From Eubacterium barkeri (GTDB taxonomy: Bacteria; Bacillota; Clostridia; Eubacteriales; Eubacteriaceae), in the NCBI RefSeq assembly GCF_900107125.1, contig NZ_FNOU01000014.1, positions 1 through 64,000 of the forward strand: 64,000 bases of DNA, in the 5' to 3' direction. The notes under the pieces are model-generated. The model ran no database searches. It was not told the origin of the DNA and worked only from the letters and a program-made list of their open reading frames with translations. The position numbers and the translations under genes are program-made. Shown piece by piece: positions 7,858-16,916 of the stretch (the first letter of the stretch is position 1; each line of letters begins with the position of its first letter).

Positions 7858-8553
7858 ATGTCTATGAATTTTCCAGCTTTAGTCGGCGCACAAATCCGAA
7901 CTTACCGTAAAGCATCCAAACTGAGTCTCGACGATTTAGCGCAGCGAATCCATAAAAGCAAGGCCACTGTCTGCAAATATGAATCCGGGGATATTTCCAT
8001 CGATATCACGACCCTTTATGAAATTGCAGAAGCCCTGAATATTGAAATTGGACATCTCGTAGAAGATATTCCCATAAAAGCAACCCACCTATCAAACGAC
8101 CTCCCCTTTGGCTTCACTGAAGTTTTTTATCTGTATCATACACATCACAGCAAGTATTATACCTCACAAATTCATTTAGGGCACCAGGAAGGTACAAACC
8201 AGTATGGTGCTACCCTGTATTACCGTTTGAAAAATGACAGCCAATTCCATGATTGTGAATGCATTTACAATGGCCATATGCAGATTTCGAGTAATAATCT
8301 TCATTTTGTCATGAAAAACTTCCACAGTTTAGCTGAATCCATTTATATTTCTTTTTTTATTCCCATTAAACAGGTTTCTTATTATCCGGGACTATTAATG
8401 GGCATCCAAAACGATAACCTGCGCCCCGCCTGCTTCAAGGTTCTCCTGGCCAAGCATATTCTTTCTGATCAGGATTTACAGGCGCACCTTCTATTAGATC
8501 GCGAGGAGATCCGAGGACTAAAAAATGGCAGCTATTTTGCCATTAACGAATAA
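7858..8553 (+). CDS. XRE-family transcriptional regulator
   Basis: 231 residues. Residues 8-65 are a Cro/C1-type helix-turn-helix (IRTYRKASKLSLDDLAQR, then KSKATVCKYESGDISID). The remaining 160 residues are a domain I do not recognise; it has no membrane segment and no clear cupin motif and may bind an effector. It has its own consensus promoter and GAGAGGT ribosome site, and is divergent from the brnQ-leucine dehydrogenase-oxoacid oxidoreductase operon. Regulation of that operon is the natural hypothesis. Local A+T content is higher than in neighbouring metabolic genes. Confidence 0.8.
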   Translation: MSMNFPALVGAQIRTYRKASKLSLDDLAQRIHKSKATVCKYESGDISIDITTLYEIAEALNIEIGHLVEDIPIKATHLSNDLPFGFTEVFYLYHTHHSKYYTSQIHLGHQEGTNQYGATLYYRLKNDSQFHDCECIYNGHMQISSNNLHFVMKNFHSLAESIYISFFIPIKQVSYYPGLLMGIQNDNLRPACFKVLLAKHILSDQDLQAHLLLDREEIRGLKNGSYFAINE

Positions 8554-8570
8554 TATAGTGACAACGAGAT

Positions 8571-8623
8571 AAAAAAAACAGTTAATGGATTATTTTAACA
8601 TACTCCCATTAACTGATTCTTTT
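8571..8623. terminator. Bidirectional terminator between convergent genes
   Basis: CAGTTAATGG (8579-8588) pairs with CCATTAACTG (8606-8615), flanked by an A-run on the left and TTCTTTT on the right. It lies between the convergent XRE and hybrid kinase genes. Confidence 0.7.
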
Positions 8624-8643
8624 ATCTTTCTCCAACACGCTTT

Positions 8644-11600
8644 CTATTGATCCTCCAGTCTCCACTCACCATAAATAAAGTCGTAAAGGGTTTGATAGAG
8701 TTGCTTTGGCTCAATGGGTTTTGCCAGATGGGCATTCATCCCGGCTGCCTTGGATTTTTTCACATCATCTTCAAAGGCGTTGGCTGTCATGGCAATGATT
8801 GGGATGGTTTTCGCATCTGTTCTTCGCCAATGGCGAATACTATAGGTCGCCTGAAGCCCATCCATATCTGGCATCCGAATGTCCATTAAAATGGCGTCGT
8901 AATAATCCGGGGAACTGGTGGTAAACATCTCCAATGCCCGGAGGCCGTTTTCAGCATGCTCAATTATAAATCCCTTCCGCTCTAAAAGTCGTTTGGCTAC
9001 TTCAACATTCATGGGATGGTCCTCTGCAAGCAGAATTCGTTTTCCATTAAATTCAAAATCATCATGCCGCCCTATAACTTCTTCCTCCTCATGGCCCAAG
9101 GCTTTTTCAAAGGCCGATATTAAAGTGGATTTAAACATAGGCTTACTCATCAGCAGATTAACACCGGAAGATTTAGCCTCATGTTCAATATTCGCCCAAT
9201 CATAGGATGTCATGATAATAATGGTAACCTCTGAACCGACAATTTTTCGAATATGGCGTGCCGTTTCAATTCCATCCATTTCAGGCATTTTCCAATCAAG
9301 GAGGATGAGATCATAATATTTTTTCTTCTTCCATTTTTCCTGTACTTTATCGATGGCTTTTCTGCCACTATCCACCCACTCTGCGGTAACACCAATTTCC
9401 TTTAAAGTAATCATTGCATGTTCACACACCGTTACATCATCATCCACCACCAAGGTTTTTAACTGGGTGAAGTTATAATGGGGCTTACTCAAATACCGGA
9501 TTTTCGATTCCGCTGTCATTTCAAGGCGAACATCAACTGTAAACTCTGTTCCAACACCAACAATGCTCCGAACGTCAATGTGTCCGTCCATCATATCCAC
9601 CAGGTTTTTACAAATCGCAAGACCTAATCCCGTTCCACCATACATGGTGGTTGTCCCGGAGTCCGCCTGGGCAAAGGGATCAAACAACTTTGGAATAAAA
9701 TCTTCTGAAATTCCACAGCCAGTATCATTGATAATAAACCGTAAAGTCGCATGACGCTTATCCTTTTGCGTTTGACGGACATTCAAGGTCACTCTACCAC
9801 CAGAGGGTGTAAATTTAATGGCGTTGGATAAAATATTAATGACGATTTGCTGCAGTTTCATGGCATCACCGATATAGTAATCTTCAAGATTAGGATCTGT
9901 GATGTTTTCATAATCAATATTCTTTGCCTTTGCTTGGGTATAGCAAATTGAATTAATGCCCTTTAAAAACTCTTCGAAGGGAATTTTTTCATTTTTGAGC
10001 AGCATTTTCCCGCTTTCAATACGGCTCATATCTAAAATATCGTTGATTAAAGAAAGTAAAAAGTGGGAGGAAATACCAATTTTCCCAATACAATCGGCCA
10101 CCTGGGCATCATCTCCCATGGATTGTTCCGCTATGGTAGCCATCCCAATAATGGCATTCATCGGCGTCCGAATTTCATGGCTCATCCGGGATAGAAAATC
10201 ACTTTTGGCACGATTAGCCTGTTCTGCCGCAAGGAGAGCGGCTTCGACTGTCATCTGTTGCTGTTTTTGATACGCCAATAAATCCGTTACATCAGTCCGT
10301 GTCATGACCACTTGTTCATTCATCTCGTCCAAATAGGCGTATTGAATACGTTTTTGTCGAATATTTTTATTATTGTCATACACATTATAAACAGCGGTGA
10401 CCGATCTTTGTGTTTTTAATTTCTCCTTCATGGTCTCTGGCATCATATCAGAAATAGCGCCTTCGACCTCTTCTGGAACAATTGCCTCGCCATTGATCCT
10501 TTTCATTGTCTCGATGTAATTATCTGAATTTTGATTGGGCATTAAAACAATGTCATCATTGCCCAGATAAAGCCTGAGCTGATTCCGGTTAAGATCAATG
10601 TAGGCAATATAGTCATATTCCAAAGCAGTAACCGAATTAATAATACCAGCCTTAATCTTATCTTCGTTGATGTCATAAGTATACATAAAGGACATCACAT
10701 CCCCAGTTTCAGGATTTTGATAGGTTTTGACGGTTGTGTTGACCCAAATAACACTCCCGTCCTGCAGCCTCCTTCGATACTCCAGTGTGTCGATCTTTTC
10801 TCCCTGGGCAAAGGCGGTAAGGACGCGGTGTCGGTTAATGGACTTCCAAAGTTCATCCTTTTCCTCTTCTGTGAATCCTACTGCAACAAGAGCCGCAACA
10901 GCATCTTCATAGGCCATACCCTCAGTGCAGACCCCCACCATATCTTCAGCGATATAACGTTCGATGATGCCCTGGGACACATTGGCACATCCCTTTACGA
11001 GCAGACTTTCACTTTGTACTGCATCTGCATAGGTCTTTTCTTCCTGAAATTTCTTTTCAGCAATTTTAGTAGCCGTCACCTCTTTACCTACGGCGTAGGC
11101 CTGTAGGGGCATCCCATCCTCATCAAATACATTGGTATAGTCAATATGCTCACACCACCACTGTTTGGCTGAGCTGTCATAGGTCCAAAAATCCCCCGAG
11201 GCGGTCTTCGCTCCTGCTTCCAACTCACGGTACATTTGTAAAAATGCTTCTGCTGAATCCCAGCGGATATGTCCCCCCTCAATGAGTGATTCGGGTACAT
11301 TTTCTACCACTGTTTCCAAACCGTGATGCCGCTTTGAGGATTTGGTTTGAATAATCGCCCGACGGGCATAATTGTAGGTCCAGAACGAAAGATCCGAATT
11401 ATCCGTTGCAATTCTAAATTTTTCCTCACTAATTTGCAGGGCTCGCTCCATGGTCTTCAATTTTGAAATATCCGCAACATACCCGTCAAAAACATCTTCT
11501 CCATCACGATGATTAAAACAACCACTGACAAAAGCATATTTTAGTTTTTTCTTCCCAGTGATAATCCGCATTTCCCATTCGACATTTTTTTGCTTCTTTT

Positions 11601-11916
11601 CCCTGGCCTCTGATAATACCTGTTGAACATACGGAAAATCCAGGGGATGGATAAAAAGTGCACAGCTTTTCCCAAGCATCTCTTCCGGTTCGTATTCGTG
11701 AACCTGAAAATATAAATCATTGGCATAAAGCAAGGTGAAATCTTCATCCATTCTGACCGAGTATACCCCACCAATATTTGAAGAACGATACAGCTGGAGC
11801 TGTTTGTTCAACTCCAAAATGGTCTTCGAATATTGATTCAACTTTTCTTCTAACGCTCGGTTCTCCTCACTCTTTCGTTGAATCGCTTGTTTCCATTCCT
11901 CATTCCTATTATCCAT
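8644..11916 (-). CDS. Multi-PAS hybrid sensor histidine kinase with two receiver domains
   Basis: 1090 residues, no transmembrane segment, so cytoplasmic. Order: coiled coil (about 5-45), PAS (about 48-155, MDEDFTLLYAND), further PAS/PAC-like units (about 165-300 and 330-430), a less clear sensory stretch, HisKA with phospho-acceptor His580 (RMSHEIRTPMNAIIG), HATPase (NAIKFTPSGG, DTGCGISED, GTGLGLAI), receiver 1 (VVDDDV, LLDWKMPEMDG) and receiver 2 (LAEDHPMN, MDIRMPDMDG). No Hpt domain is present, so a separate phosphotransfer protein may exist. It is followed within 30 bases of the REC-GGDEF-EAL protein upstream, suggesting co-transcription and a link to cyclic-di-GMP signalling. Signal unknown. 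Confidence 0.92.
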   Translation of the reverse strand: MDNRNEEWKQAIQRKSEENRALEEKLNQYSKTILELNKQLQLYRSSNIGGVYSVRMDEDFTLLYANDLYFQVHEYEPEEMLGKSCALFIHPLDFPYVQQVLSEAREKKQKNVEWEMRIITGKKKLKYAFVSGCFNHRDGEDVFDGYVADISKLKTMERALQISEEKFRIATDNSDLSFWTYNYARRAIIQTKSSKRHHGLETVVENVPESLIEGGHIRWDSAEAFLQMYRELEAGAKTASGDFWTYDSSAKQWWCEHIDYTNVFDEDGMPLQAYAVGKEVTATKIAEKKFQEEKTYADAVQSESLLVKGCANVSQGIIERYIAEDMVGVCTEGMAYEDAVAALVAVGFTEEEKDELWKSINRHRVLTAFAQGEKIDTLEYRRRLQDGSVIWVNTTVKTYQNPETGDVMSFMYTYDINEDKIKAGIINSVTALEYDYIAYIDLNRNQLRLYLGNDDIVLMPNQNSDNYIETMKRINGEAIVPEEVEGAISDMMPETMKEKLKTQRSVTAVYNVYDNNKNIRQKRIQYAYLDEMNEQVVMTRTDVTDLLAYQKQQQMTVEAALLAAEQANRAKSDFLSRMSHEIRTPMNAIIGMATIAEQSMGDDAQVADCIGKIGISSHFLLSLINDILDMSRIESGKMLLKNEKIPFEEFLKGINSICYTQAKAKNIDYENITDPNLEDYYIGDAMKLQQIVINILSNAIKFTPSGGRVTLNVRQTQKDKRHATLRFIINDTGCGISEDFIPKLFDPFAQADSGTTTMYGGTGLGLAICKNLVDMMDGHIDVRSIVGVGTEFTVDVRLEMTAESKIRYLSKPHYNFTQLKTLVVDDDVTVCEHAMITLKEIGVTAEWVDSGRKAIDKVQEKWKKKKYYDLILLDWKMPEMDGIETARHIRKIVGSEVTIIIMTSYDWANIEHEAKSSGVNLLMSKPMFKSTLISAFEKALGHEEEEVIGRHDDFEFNGKRILLAEDHPMNVEVAKRLLERKGFIIEHAENGLRALEMFTTSSPDYYDAILMDIRMPDMDGLQATYSIRHWRRTDAKTIPIIAMTANAFEDDVKKSKAAGMNAHLAKPIEPKQLYQTLYDFIYGEWRLEDQ

Positions 11917-11944
11917 AATACTCCACTCTCTTCATTTTTAAATG

Positions 11945-14071
11945 TTACTTCCAATTTTCTAACGTCTCTTTTGTCTTCCATTCCGTGGTTAAATCTCTAA
12001 AAACCCCTAACATATGATGCTTTTTTCCCAGTCGATTAATATATCGGAGGTGAACCTGTATCCAGCGACAGGACCCATCAGGATACTCTCTAAGATAAAT
12101 ACATTCAGCGGTTGCCTGATTTTCTATCGCTTGATTAACGGCGGACTGAACCACTTTTTTATATGTTGGCGACAAGACCTCTTCCCATTGAAGAGAATTA
12201 TTTGAAAAATTATCGTGTCCAAAGAGATCATAATACTCCTGATTGACGCGCAGGAGTTCGACTTTATCATCACAGACTTCAAAAATGACAAGTGGTTCTG
12301 GGATAACGGAAAACATGAGGTTAACCTGGTCACTATCCTTCCAGAGCTTATGAATTGGATGCTCTGTATTTTTTTTGCCTTTTATTTCTAAATTTTGATG
12401 TTCTTCCAACAATACTTCATAGTCAGCGGCAGGCATCGGCCGTGCAAAATAATAGCCCTGAACACACTCACACCCCATATCCCTGAGGAACGTGACTTGC
12501 TCTAGGGTTTCGACACCTTCGGCAATAATTGGCAACCCCAGCCATTTGGCCATGCGGATAATCGAAGCAATAATATTTTGCTGGCGCCCTTTTATGGCTG
12601 ATCCTTCAAAAAAAATCATATCGATTTTCAGTACATCAAACTCAACATCTTTTAACACGTTCAAAGAGGAATAACCACTGCCAAAGTCGTCCATCATCAC
12701 AATGAAGCCATTATCGTGGAGCTTGGCAATGGTATCCTGGATGATGGATGGATGCTCGGTATAGATGCTTTCCGTTAGTTCCAGATTAATAAGCTCGTGG
12801 GGAAGATGATGGCGATCCAACATTTCACAAAGCACCTCTGGGAGCTTAGGATTATATAAATGCACCCGTGAAACATTAACCGATATGGGTAAAATCGGTA
12901 AATTTCTTTTTCGCATACTCTCAAGCAATTGACAAGTTTCTTCCCAAACATAGTAGTCTAATTTGGCAATAAAGCCATTTTTTTCGAAGACTGGGATAAA
13001 TGCGCCCGGGGAGATCATTCCCTTTTCTGGATGAATCCACCGGACCAGGGCTTCCGCTCCGGCTGGTACCTGCTGATATAAATCGTATTTCGGCTGTAAA
13101 TAAATACAAAACTGTCGCTCCTCCAGAGCCCGGCTCATATCATTGATGATTTCCTGCTCGGCCACCAACATATCACCCATGGCCTTGTCATAAAAGGCAT
13201 AATTATGGCTAAAATGACCCTTTGCTTTTTTTGCAGACAGGTTGGCATTGTCCAGCATCTGACGCACAGGAATAATAGGTTCGGTCACCAGATAGATACC
13301 AAAAGTAAGGATGGTTTCAAAATTCAAGGGGTACTTTTTTAAATCTTCGATGGTTTGCTGTACCATCCCTTCCAGAATGGGCAACGTCTCATAGGCACAG
13401 CAAAAGGCAAATTCATCCCCTTCAATCCGTCCATAAGTAACCGTCTTAAAGCACTTTGTCAGTTTGGATTTTAAATAGCTGGCGATATACTGCAGGAGCC
13501 GGTCTCCCGCCTCATTGCCAAAAAAGGTGTTGACCAAAGAAAATCGATCCATATCCAAACGGACAAATGCAAAAGAAAGGTCTGTCCCCTCCAGAATCAT
13601 TTTCCAGGTTTCTTCAAAAAACTTATTCTGGTTATAAAGTCCCGTCAACGGGTCATGCTCTGCCAAGTATTTCATCTTTCCCCATACCACGTATTGGCTC
13701 CGGGTGATGGCGCTCTGGAGACGGTATTTTAAAATCTGGGCATCATAAGGTTTTGAAACAAAATCCAGGGCTCCCAGGTCAAAGGCCCTTTTCTCATTTT
13801 CCGCCCCATTATTCCCAGTCGTTACGATTACAGGGATGTCATGATGCGATGTCTTTTGCAATGCGCCTAAAAAGGTATATCCATCCATTACAGGCATTAC
13901 TAAATCAAGTAAAACTGCGGATATCCTTACCGATGAAGTTTCTAATACATCCAGGGCCTGCTTTCCGTTTTCAGCCTGCATAACCAGATAGTCATTTTCC
14001 AGAATTTTAACCAATATTTTTCGATTCACAGCATTATCATCAACGATTAAAACAGTATATTGTTCTTTCAC
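11945..14071 (-). CDS. Receiver-GGDEF-EAL-PAS protein (probable c-di-GMP phosphodiesterase)
   Basis: 708 residues. Receiver at 1-125 (VLIVDDNAVNRK, LLDLVMPVMDG). GGDEF-type domain at about 140-290 whose signature is EGDEF (217-221), so the first glycine is lost and cyclase activity is doubtful. EAL domain at about 310-560 with EALVRW, ELTES, DDFGSGYSS, KID and EGVET, i.e. the metal and catalytic residues of active phosphodiesterases. A C-terminal PAS covers about 590-708. It is the first gene of a two-gene unit with the hybrid kinase, which is a plausible phosphodonor. Likely output: lowering c-di-GMP under control of phosphorylation. Confidence 0.92.
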   Translation of the reverse strand: MKEQYTVLIVDDNAVNRKILVKILENDYLVMQAENGKQALDVLETSSVRISAVLLDLVMPVMDGYTFLGALQKTSHHDIPVIVTTGNNGAENEKRAFDLGALDFVSKPYDAQILKYRLQSAITRSQYVVWGKMKYLAEHDPLTGLYNQNKFFEETWKMILEGTDLSFAFVRLDMDRFSLVNTFFGNEAGDRLLQYIASYLKSKLTKCFKTVTYGRIEGDEFAFCCAYETLPILEGMVQQTIEDLKKYPLNFETILTFGIYLVTEPIIPVRQMLDNANLSAKKAKGHFSHNYAFYDKAMGDMLVAEQEIINDMSRALEERQFCIYLQPKYDLYQQVPAGAEALVRWIHPEKGMISPGAFIPVFEKNGFIAKLDYYVWEETCQLLESMRKRNLPILPISVNVSRVHLYNPKLPEVLCEMLDRHHLPHELINLELTESIYTEHPSIIQDTIAKLHDNGFIVMMDDFGSGYSSLNVLKDVEFDVLKIDMIFFEGSAIKGRQQNIIASIIRMAKWLGLPIIAEGVETLEQVTFLRDMGCECVQGYYFARPMPAADYEVLLEEHQNLEIKGKKNTEHPIHKLWKDSDQVNLMFSVIPEPLVIFEVCDDKVELLRVNQEYYDLFGHDNFSNNSLQWEEVLSPTYKKVVQSAVNQAIENQATAECIYLREYPDGSCRWIQVHLRYINRLGKKHHMLGVFRDLTTEWKTKETLENWK

Positions 14072-14147
14072 ACGGTCACCACCTGTTTCGCTTTACCTTA
14101 TTTATATATCTATGGAGAGTGTAACATATCATACCCCCAAAATCCAG

Positions 14148-14187
14148 AAAACCCTGACAGAACTATCAGGATCTGTCAGGGTTTTTT
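14148..14187. terminator. Terminator downstream of the 14210 gene
   Basis: AACCCTGACAGA and TCTGTCAGGGTT form a strong stem with T-runs on both sides (TTTTTTT on plus, TTTTCTGGATTTT on minus). It separates the small gene at 14210 from the receiver-GGDEF-EAL gene. Confidence 0.75.
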
Positions 14188-14209
14188 TGGTTTTATGGGT
14201 TTACTTTTT

Positions 14210-14545
14210 TTATTCGTGTTCCTTCACAATTCGCCGCTTCAGCTCATACTCGATTTCCCGGGTCTGTCGATCCATTGAAACGGCACTGCCATCCTCATTA
14301 TAAACTAAGGCAACCCCCAGATAGATAATGCGTTCGGGATGACCGGAGTGATCTTGAAAACGCACCATTTCTCCAAATCCAGGCAAGTGAACGATGTCCA
14401 TCTCCCGGATGGATACCAGGGGGATGGGTTCCCCTTCCTCGGGAATGATGGTGGGAATCTCCCTAATCTCAGTGAGCCGTCCCTTTTTACAGGCGTTGGG
14501 TGCAGGCATTCGATGTCCAATATGATAAATAATTTGATAATCCAT
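14210..14545 (-). CDS. Hypothetical protein, 111 residues
   Basis: I do not recognise this protein. The frame opens at ATG 14578, but the start MDYQIIYHIGHR at 14545 is preferred because AAGGAG precedes it (12 bases, somewhat far). It is soluble and mixed in charge, with GHRMPAPN and a C-terminal charged helix. It sits alone between two terminators (14148-14187 and 14613-14643), so it has its own transcription unit. It could be a small regulatory or adaptor protein. The case for coding rests on the ribosome site, the defined terminators and ordinary composition. Confidence 0.5.
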   Translation of the reverse strand: MDYQIIYHIGHRMPAPNACKKGRLTEIREIPTIIPEEGEPIPLVSIREMDIVHLPGFGEMVRFQDHSGHPERIIYLGVALVYNEDGSAVSMDRQTREIEYELKRRIVKEHE

Positions 14546-14612
14546 GGTTTTATGCCACTCCTTCTTCGTTTTTGTCATTGTAGCAGTGAATCCTTAGGTG
14601 AGAAGAAAGGCG

Positions 14613-14643
14613 ACAAAAAAAGACACCCCGGTACAGGGTGCCT
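14613..14643 (-). terminator. Terminator of the CoA-transferase/lyase operon
   Basis: On the minus strand GGCACCC-TGTACC-GGGGTGTC is followed by TTTTTTTG, right after the CoA-transferase stop at 14650. Confidence 0.8.
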
Positions 14644-14649
14644 TAAGAT

Positions 14650-15831
14650 TTAGATAACACCCTCGTTTTTGAGGCGCGTGTAATCCGCATCGGAAAGACC
14701 GAGAACTTCCTGGGTGTGCTGTCCCAAAAGGGGTGCTGGCGCATCGACACTCCCCGGTGTCTCGGTCAGCTTAATGGGGCAACCCTGGAAATACATTTCC
14801 CCAATGGTGGGGTGTGTGCTGTGGACCATCATTTCCCGGGCCTGAAAATGGGGATGTTCAATGGCTTCCTGCATGTTGAGCACCGGACCACAGGGAATAC
14901 CAGCCTCTGCAAAAATGGCTTCCAAATCCGCTTTTTTCTTATCACTAACCCATCCTCTGATGAGGTTCTGCAGACCATTTTTGTAATTCTGACAGCGCAG
15001 ATCATTGGTCGTGTACATGGGGTTATCCAGGAGATAATCCATACCGATGACTTCGCAGAAAATACCAAAAAGCTTATCGTTGCCCACACCGATGGCAATG
15101 TAACCATCCGCCGCTTCGTAGATATCGAAGGGGGCGATGGAGGGGTCGACATTGCCTTCCCGCTGGGGAATATAGCCTGCCATAGTGGTTTTCACAATGG
15201 CATTTTCCAGTAGGGAGAAAATAGTATCCGCCATAGACACATCGACCTGCTGGCCTTCACCGGTTTTTTCTCTGTGATACAGAGCCATCAATGTCCCCAC
15301 ACAAAGGTAAATCCCTGTTACATTATCGGCAACTGAGGGCCCCACCTTTACCGGGGGCGTATCTTCAAATCCCGTCAGGTTGACCATACCGCCCATGGAT
15401 TGGGCAACAATATCATAGCAAGGGCGATCCGATAGTGGACCGTATTGACCAAAACCTGAACCCGAGGCGTAAATAATCTTAGGATTAATGGCCTTTAATG
15501 TCTCATAATCGACCTTGAGCTTCTTGCTAACCCCAGCACGGAAGTTTTCCACCACTACATCAGCGTCCCGAACCAGGTCGTAAAAAATTTCCCGGGCCCG
15601 TTCGTCCTTCAGGTTCATGGTAATGCCCTTTTTATTACGGTTTAGGAAGGCGAAAAAGCCGCTTTCACCGCTCTTTTCATCCATGGGACCCCAGGTTCGG
15701 CATTGGTCACCCTGGGGGGGCTCAATTTTAATGACATCTGCCCCATTATCCGCCAGCAAGGTGGTACAAAAGGGCCCGTTGTAAGCATGGGTCAGGTCCA
15801 ATACTTTTAATCCAGTCAGTGCTTTCATCAT
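14650..15831 (-). CDS. Family III CoA-transferase (CaiB/BaiF type)
   Basis: 393 residues, standard for family III CoA-transferases. The N-terminus (LTGLKVLDLTHAYNGPFC) is typical, and Asp140 in the CYDIVAQSMGG motif aligns with the catalytic aspartate that forms the acyl-enzyme anhydride. These enzymes exchange CoA between an acyl-CoA and a free acid without ATP. It is the last gene of a three-gene operon after two hot-dog lyase-like proteins (18-base gap), so its likely job is to activate beta-alanine (or beta-aminoisobutyrate) with CoA taken from propionyl-CoA or another product. The substrate is inference from context; carnitine, bile acid or oxalate roles are not supported by neighbours. 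Confidence 0.85.
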   Translation of the reverse strand: MMKALTGLKVLDLTHAYNGPFCTTLLADNGADVIKIEPPQGDQCRTWGPMDEKSGESGFFAFLNRNKKGITMNLKDERAREIFYDLVRDADVVVENFRAGVSKKLKVDYETLKAINPKIIYASGSGFGQYGPLSDRPCYDIVAQSMGGMVNLTGFEDTPPVKVGPSVADNVTGIYLCVGTLMALYHREKTGEGQQVDVSMADTIFSLLENAIVKTTMAGYIPQREGNVDPSIAPFDIYEAADGYIAIGVGNDKLFGIFCEVIGMDYLLDNPMYTTNDLRCQNYKNGLQNLIRGWVSDKKKADLEAIFAEAGIPCGPVLNMQEAIEHPHFQAREMMVHSTHPTIGEMYFQGCPIKLTETPGSVDAPAPLLGQHTQEVLGLSDADYTRLKNEGVI

Positions 15832-15848
15832 AATTTCCTTTTCACCTC

Positions 15849-16226
15849 TTATTTTGGGATGGCGTATTCGAAGATGGCCGCTGTGGACAGCTGGGGATCT
15901 TCAATCATGTCAATGGAACTTGGGAATTCCGGTTCAGCGGGCAGCTCGCACACTTTAAAGGAGCGTACTTCAATGATGGCTTTTCCATCCTCTTCTTTTA
16001 AAATCCGCCCGATGAATTCCATGTAGTCGCCTGCGAAGCAAGGGACAAAAAGGCGAACCTTCCGGACCTTTGTGCAGCGGCTGACATTGCCATAGGCCTT
16101 TGCCATCAGGCGATTGGCCAAGTCATTCATATAAGTGATGGAGCGGGCACCGTTGACCACACCGCCACCGTAGAACACATCACGGTCCGACATTCTATAT
16201 CTCATGGTTACTGTTTGTTCGTTCAT
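15849..16226 (-). CDS. Hot-dog fold subunit A, beta-aminoacyl-CoA ammonia-lyase-like
   Basis: 125 residues, start MNEQTVTMRYRM at 16226 behind AAAGGAGG; the frame upstream of it is unused. YGGGVVNGAR (19-28) matches the 'HYTGNLVNGAR' type motif of beta-alanyl-CoA:ammonia lyase and 3-aminobutyryl-CoA ammonia-lyase, and FAGDYMEFIGRI matches the later hot-dog strand. The GD(V)GTEL segment typical of the single-chain enzyme is replaced here by MNDLANRLMAKAYG. Hot-dog lyases act as oligomers, so this chain most likely pairs with the 16241 product, which keeps the part missing here. Function (elimination of ammonia from beta-alanyl-CoA to acrylyl-CoA) is inferred. Confidence 0.65.
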   Translation of the reverse strand: MNEQTVTMRYRMSDRDVFYGGGVVNGARSITYMNDLANRLMAKAYGNVSRCTKVRKVRLFVPCFAGDYMEFIGRILKEEDGKAIIEVRSFKVCELPAEPEFPSSIDMIEDPQLSTAAIFEYAIPK

Positions 16227-16240
16227 CCTATGCCTCCTTT

Positions 16241-16696
16241 TTAATAATCGATTTCCCGCCAAGGATCCTTGACGTCGCCGCTGGGCTGATGTCCACGCTG
16301 AAGATCTTTCTTTACCACCAGGACAACAGTCCCTTCAGTGACAAGCTTGGGTTCATCAAAATAATGCATTTCCCCTGGTGCCGCATCGGTTTTTCCCATC
16401 CGGGAAGCGGGTGTGGCTACCTTATAGCAAGCAATACGGCAGGTTCTGGATGTTCCCCCTACCTTTAACATTTCTGCGGTAAAATCCATCATATCGCCCA
16501 CGTAGACATCTTCATACAGCTCAACATCACTATAGCCCAGGCATAAGGATTCATCCCCGTCATTTAAAATCATCAATTCAGTTTCAACATCACCGATAAA
16601 ATCGAATTGACGGCCAAAGGGGACAATACCCTCTGGATTACCCGCATCCGCGGTGGTCATGTTATAGCTTAAAAAAGCTTTTGTTCTTACACTCAC
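16241..16696 (-). CDS. Hot-dog fold subunit B, beta-alanyl-CoA ammonia-lyase-like
   Basis: 151 residues from GTG 16696, eight bases after AGGAGGG. GDVETELM (35-42), DGDESLCLGYSDVEL, VYVGDMMDF, CYKVATPA and VVKKDLQRG follow, in the same order, the pattern I recall for beta-alanyl-CoA:ammonia lyase of Clostridium propionicum (GDVGTELM, DGD..LFLGYKD, VYVGDFMEY, WKVAT, KKDQRG). The 'YxGN.VNGAR' motif of that enzyme is absent here but present in the next gene (15849). The two chains therefore look like complementary halves of a heteromer. It is the first gene of the operon lyase B, lyase A, CoA-transferase. Comparison is from memory and should be checked by alignment. Confidence 0.68.
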   Translation of the reverse strand: MSVRTKAFLSYNMTTADAGNPEGIVPFGRQFDFIGDVETELMILNDGDESLCLGYSDVELYEDVYVGDMMDFTAEMLKVGGTSRTCRIACYKVATPASRMGKTDAAPGEMHYFDEPKLVTEGTVVLVVKKDLQRGHQPSGDVKDPWREIDY

Positions 16697-16865
16697 AATA
16701 ATTCCCTCCTGTTTGTTTTATTGGTTAAATCGCATTGCTTTCTGTGTTGTCTTAATAGTACGCCATCCCCTTTATATATAGTCAATTCCTAATTGAAAAA
16801 TTTTTAACAATATTTTTGACCAAGACCCTCAAACTCTCCCTTCGGTAGAGTGTTTGTTTTTTCAT

Positions 16866-16897
16866 AAAAAATCCCCGTCGTGTAAAACGACGGGGTA
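16866..16897 (-). terminator. Terminator of the acyl-CoA dehydrogenase/Etf unit
   Basis: CCCCGTCGT (16873-16881) pairs with ACGACGGGG (16887-16895). Read on the minus strand the stem is followed by ATTTTTTATG. It lies just past the acyl-CoA dehydrogenase stop at 16917 and separates it from the lyase operon, which must have its own promoter in 16700-16865. Confidence 0.85.
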
Positions 16898-16916
16898 GTT
16901 TGACGGAAAATCGATT

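Noticed and set aside
16700..16865. Consensus promoter for the lyase operon
   Set aside because: A promoter must be here, but TTGACT and the nearest -10-like boxes have spacing over 20 bases, so no site is listed.
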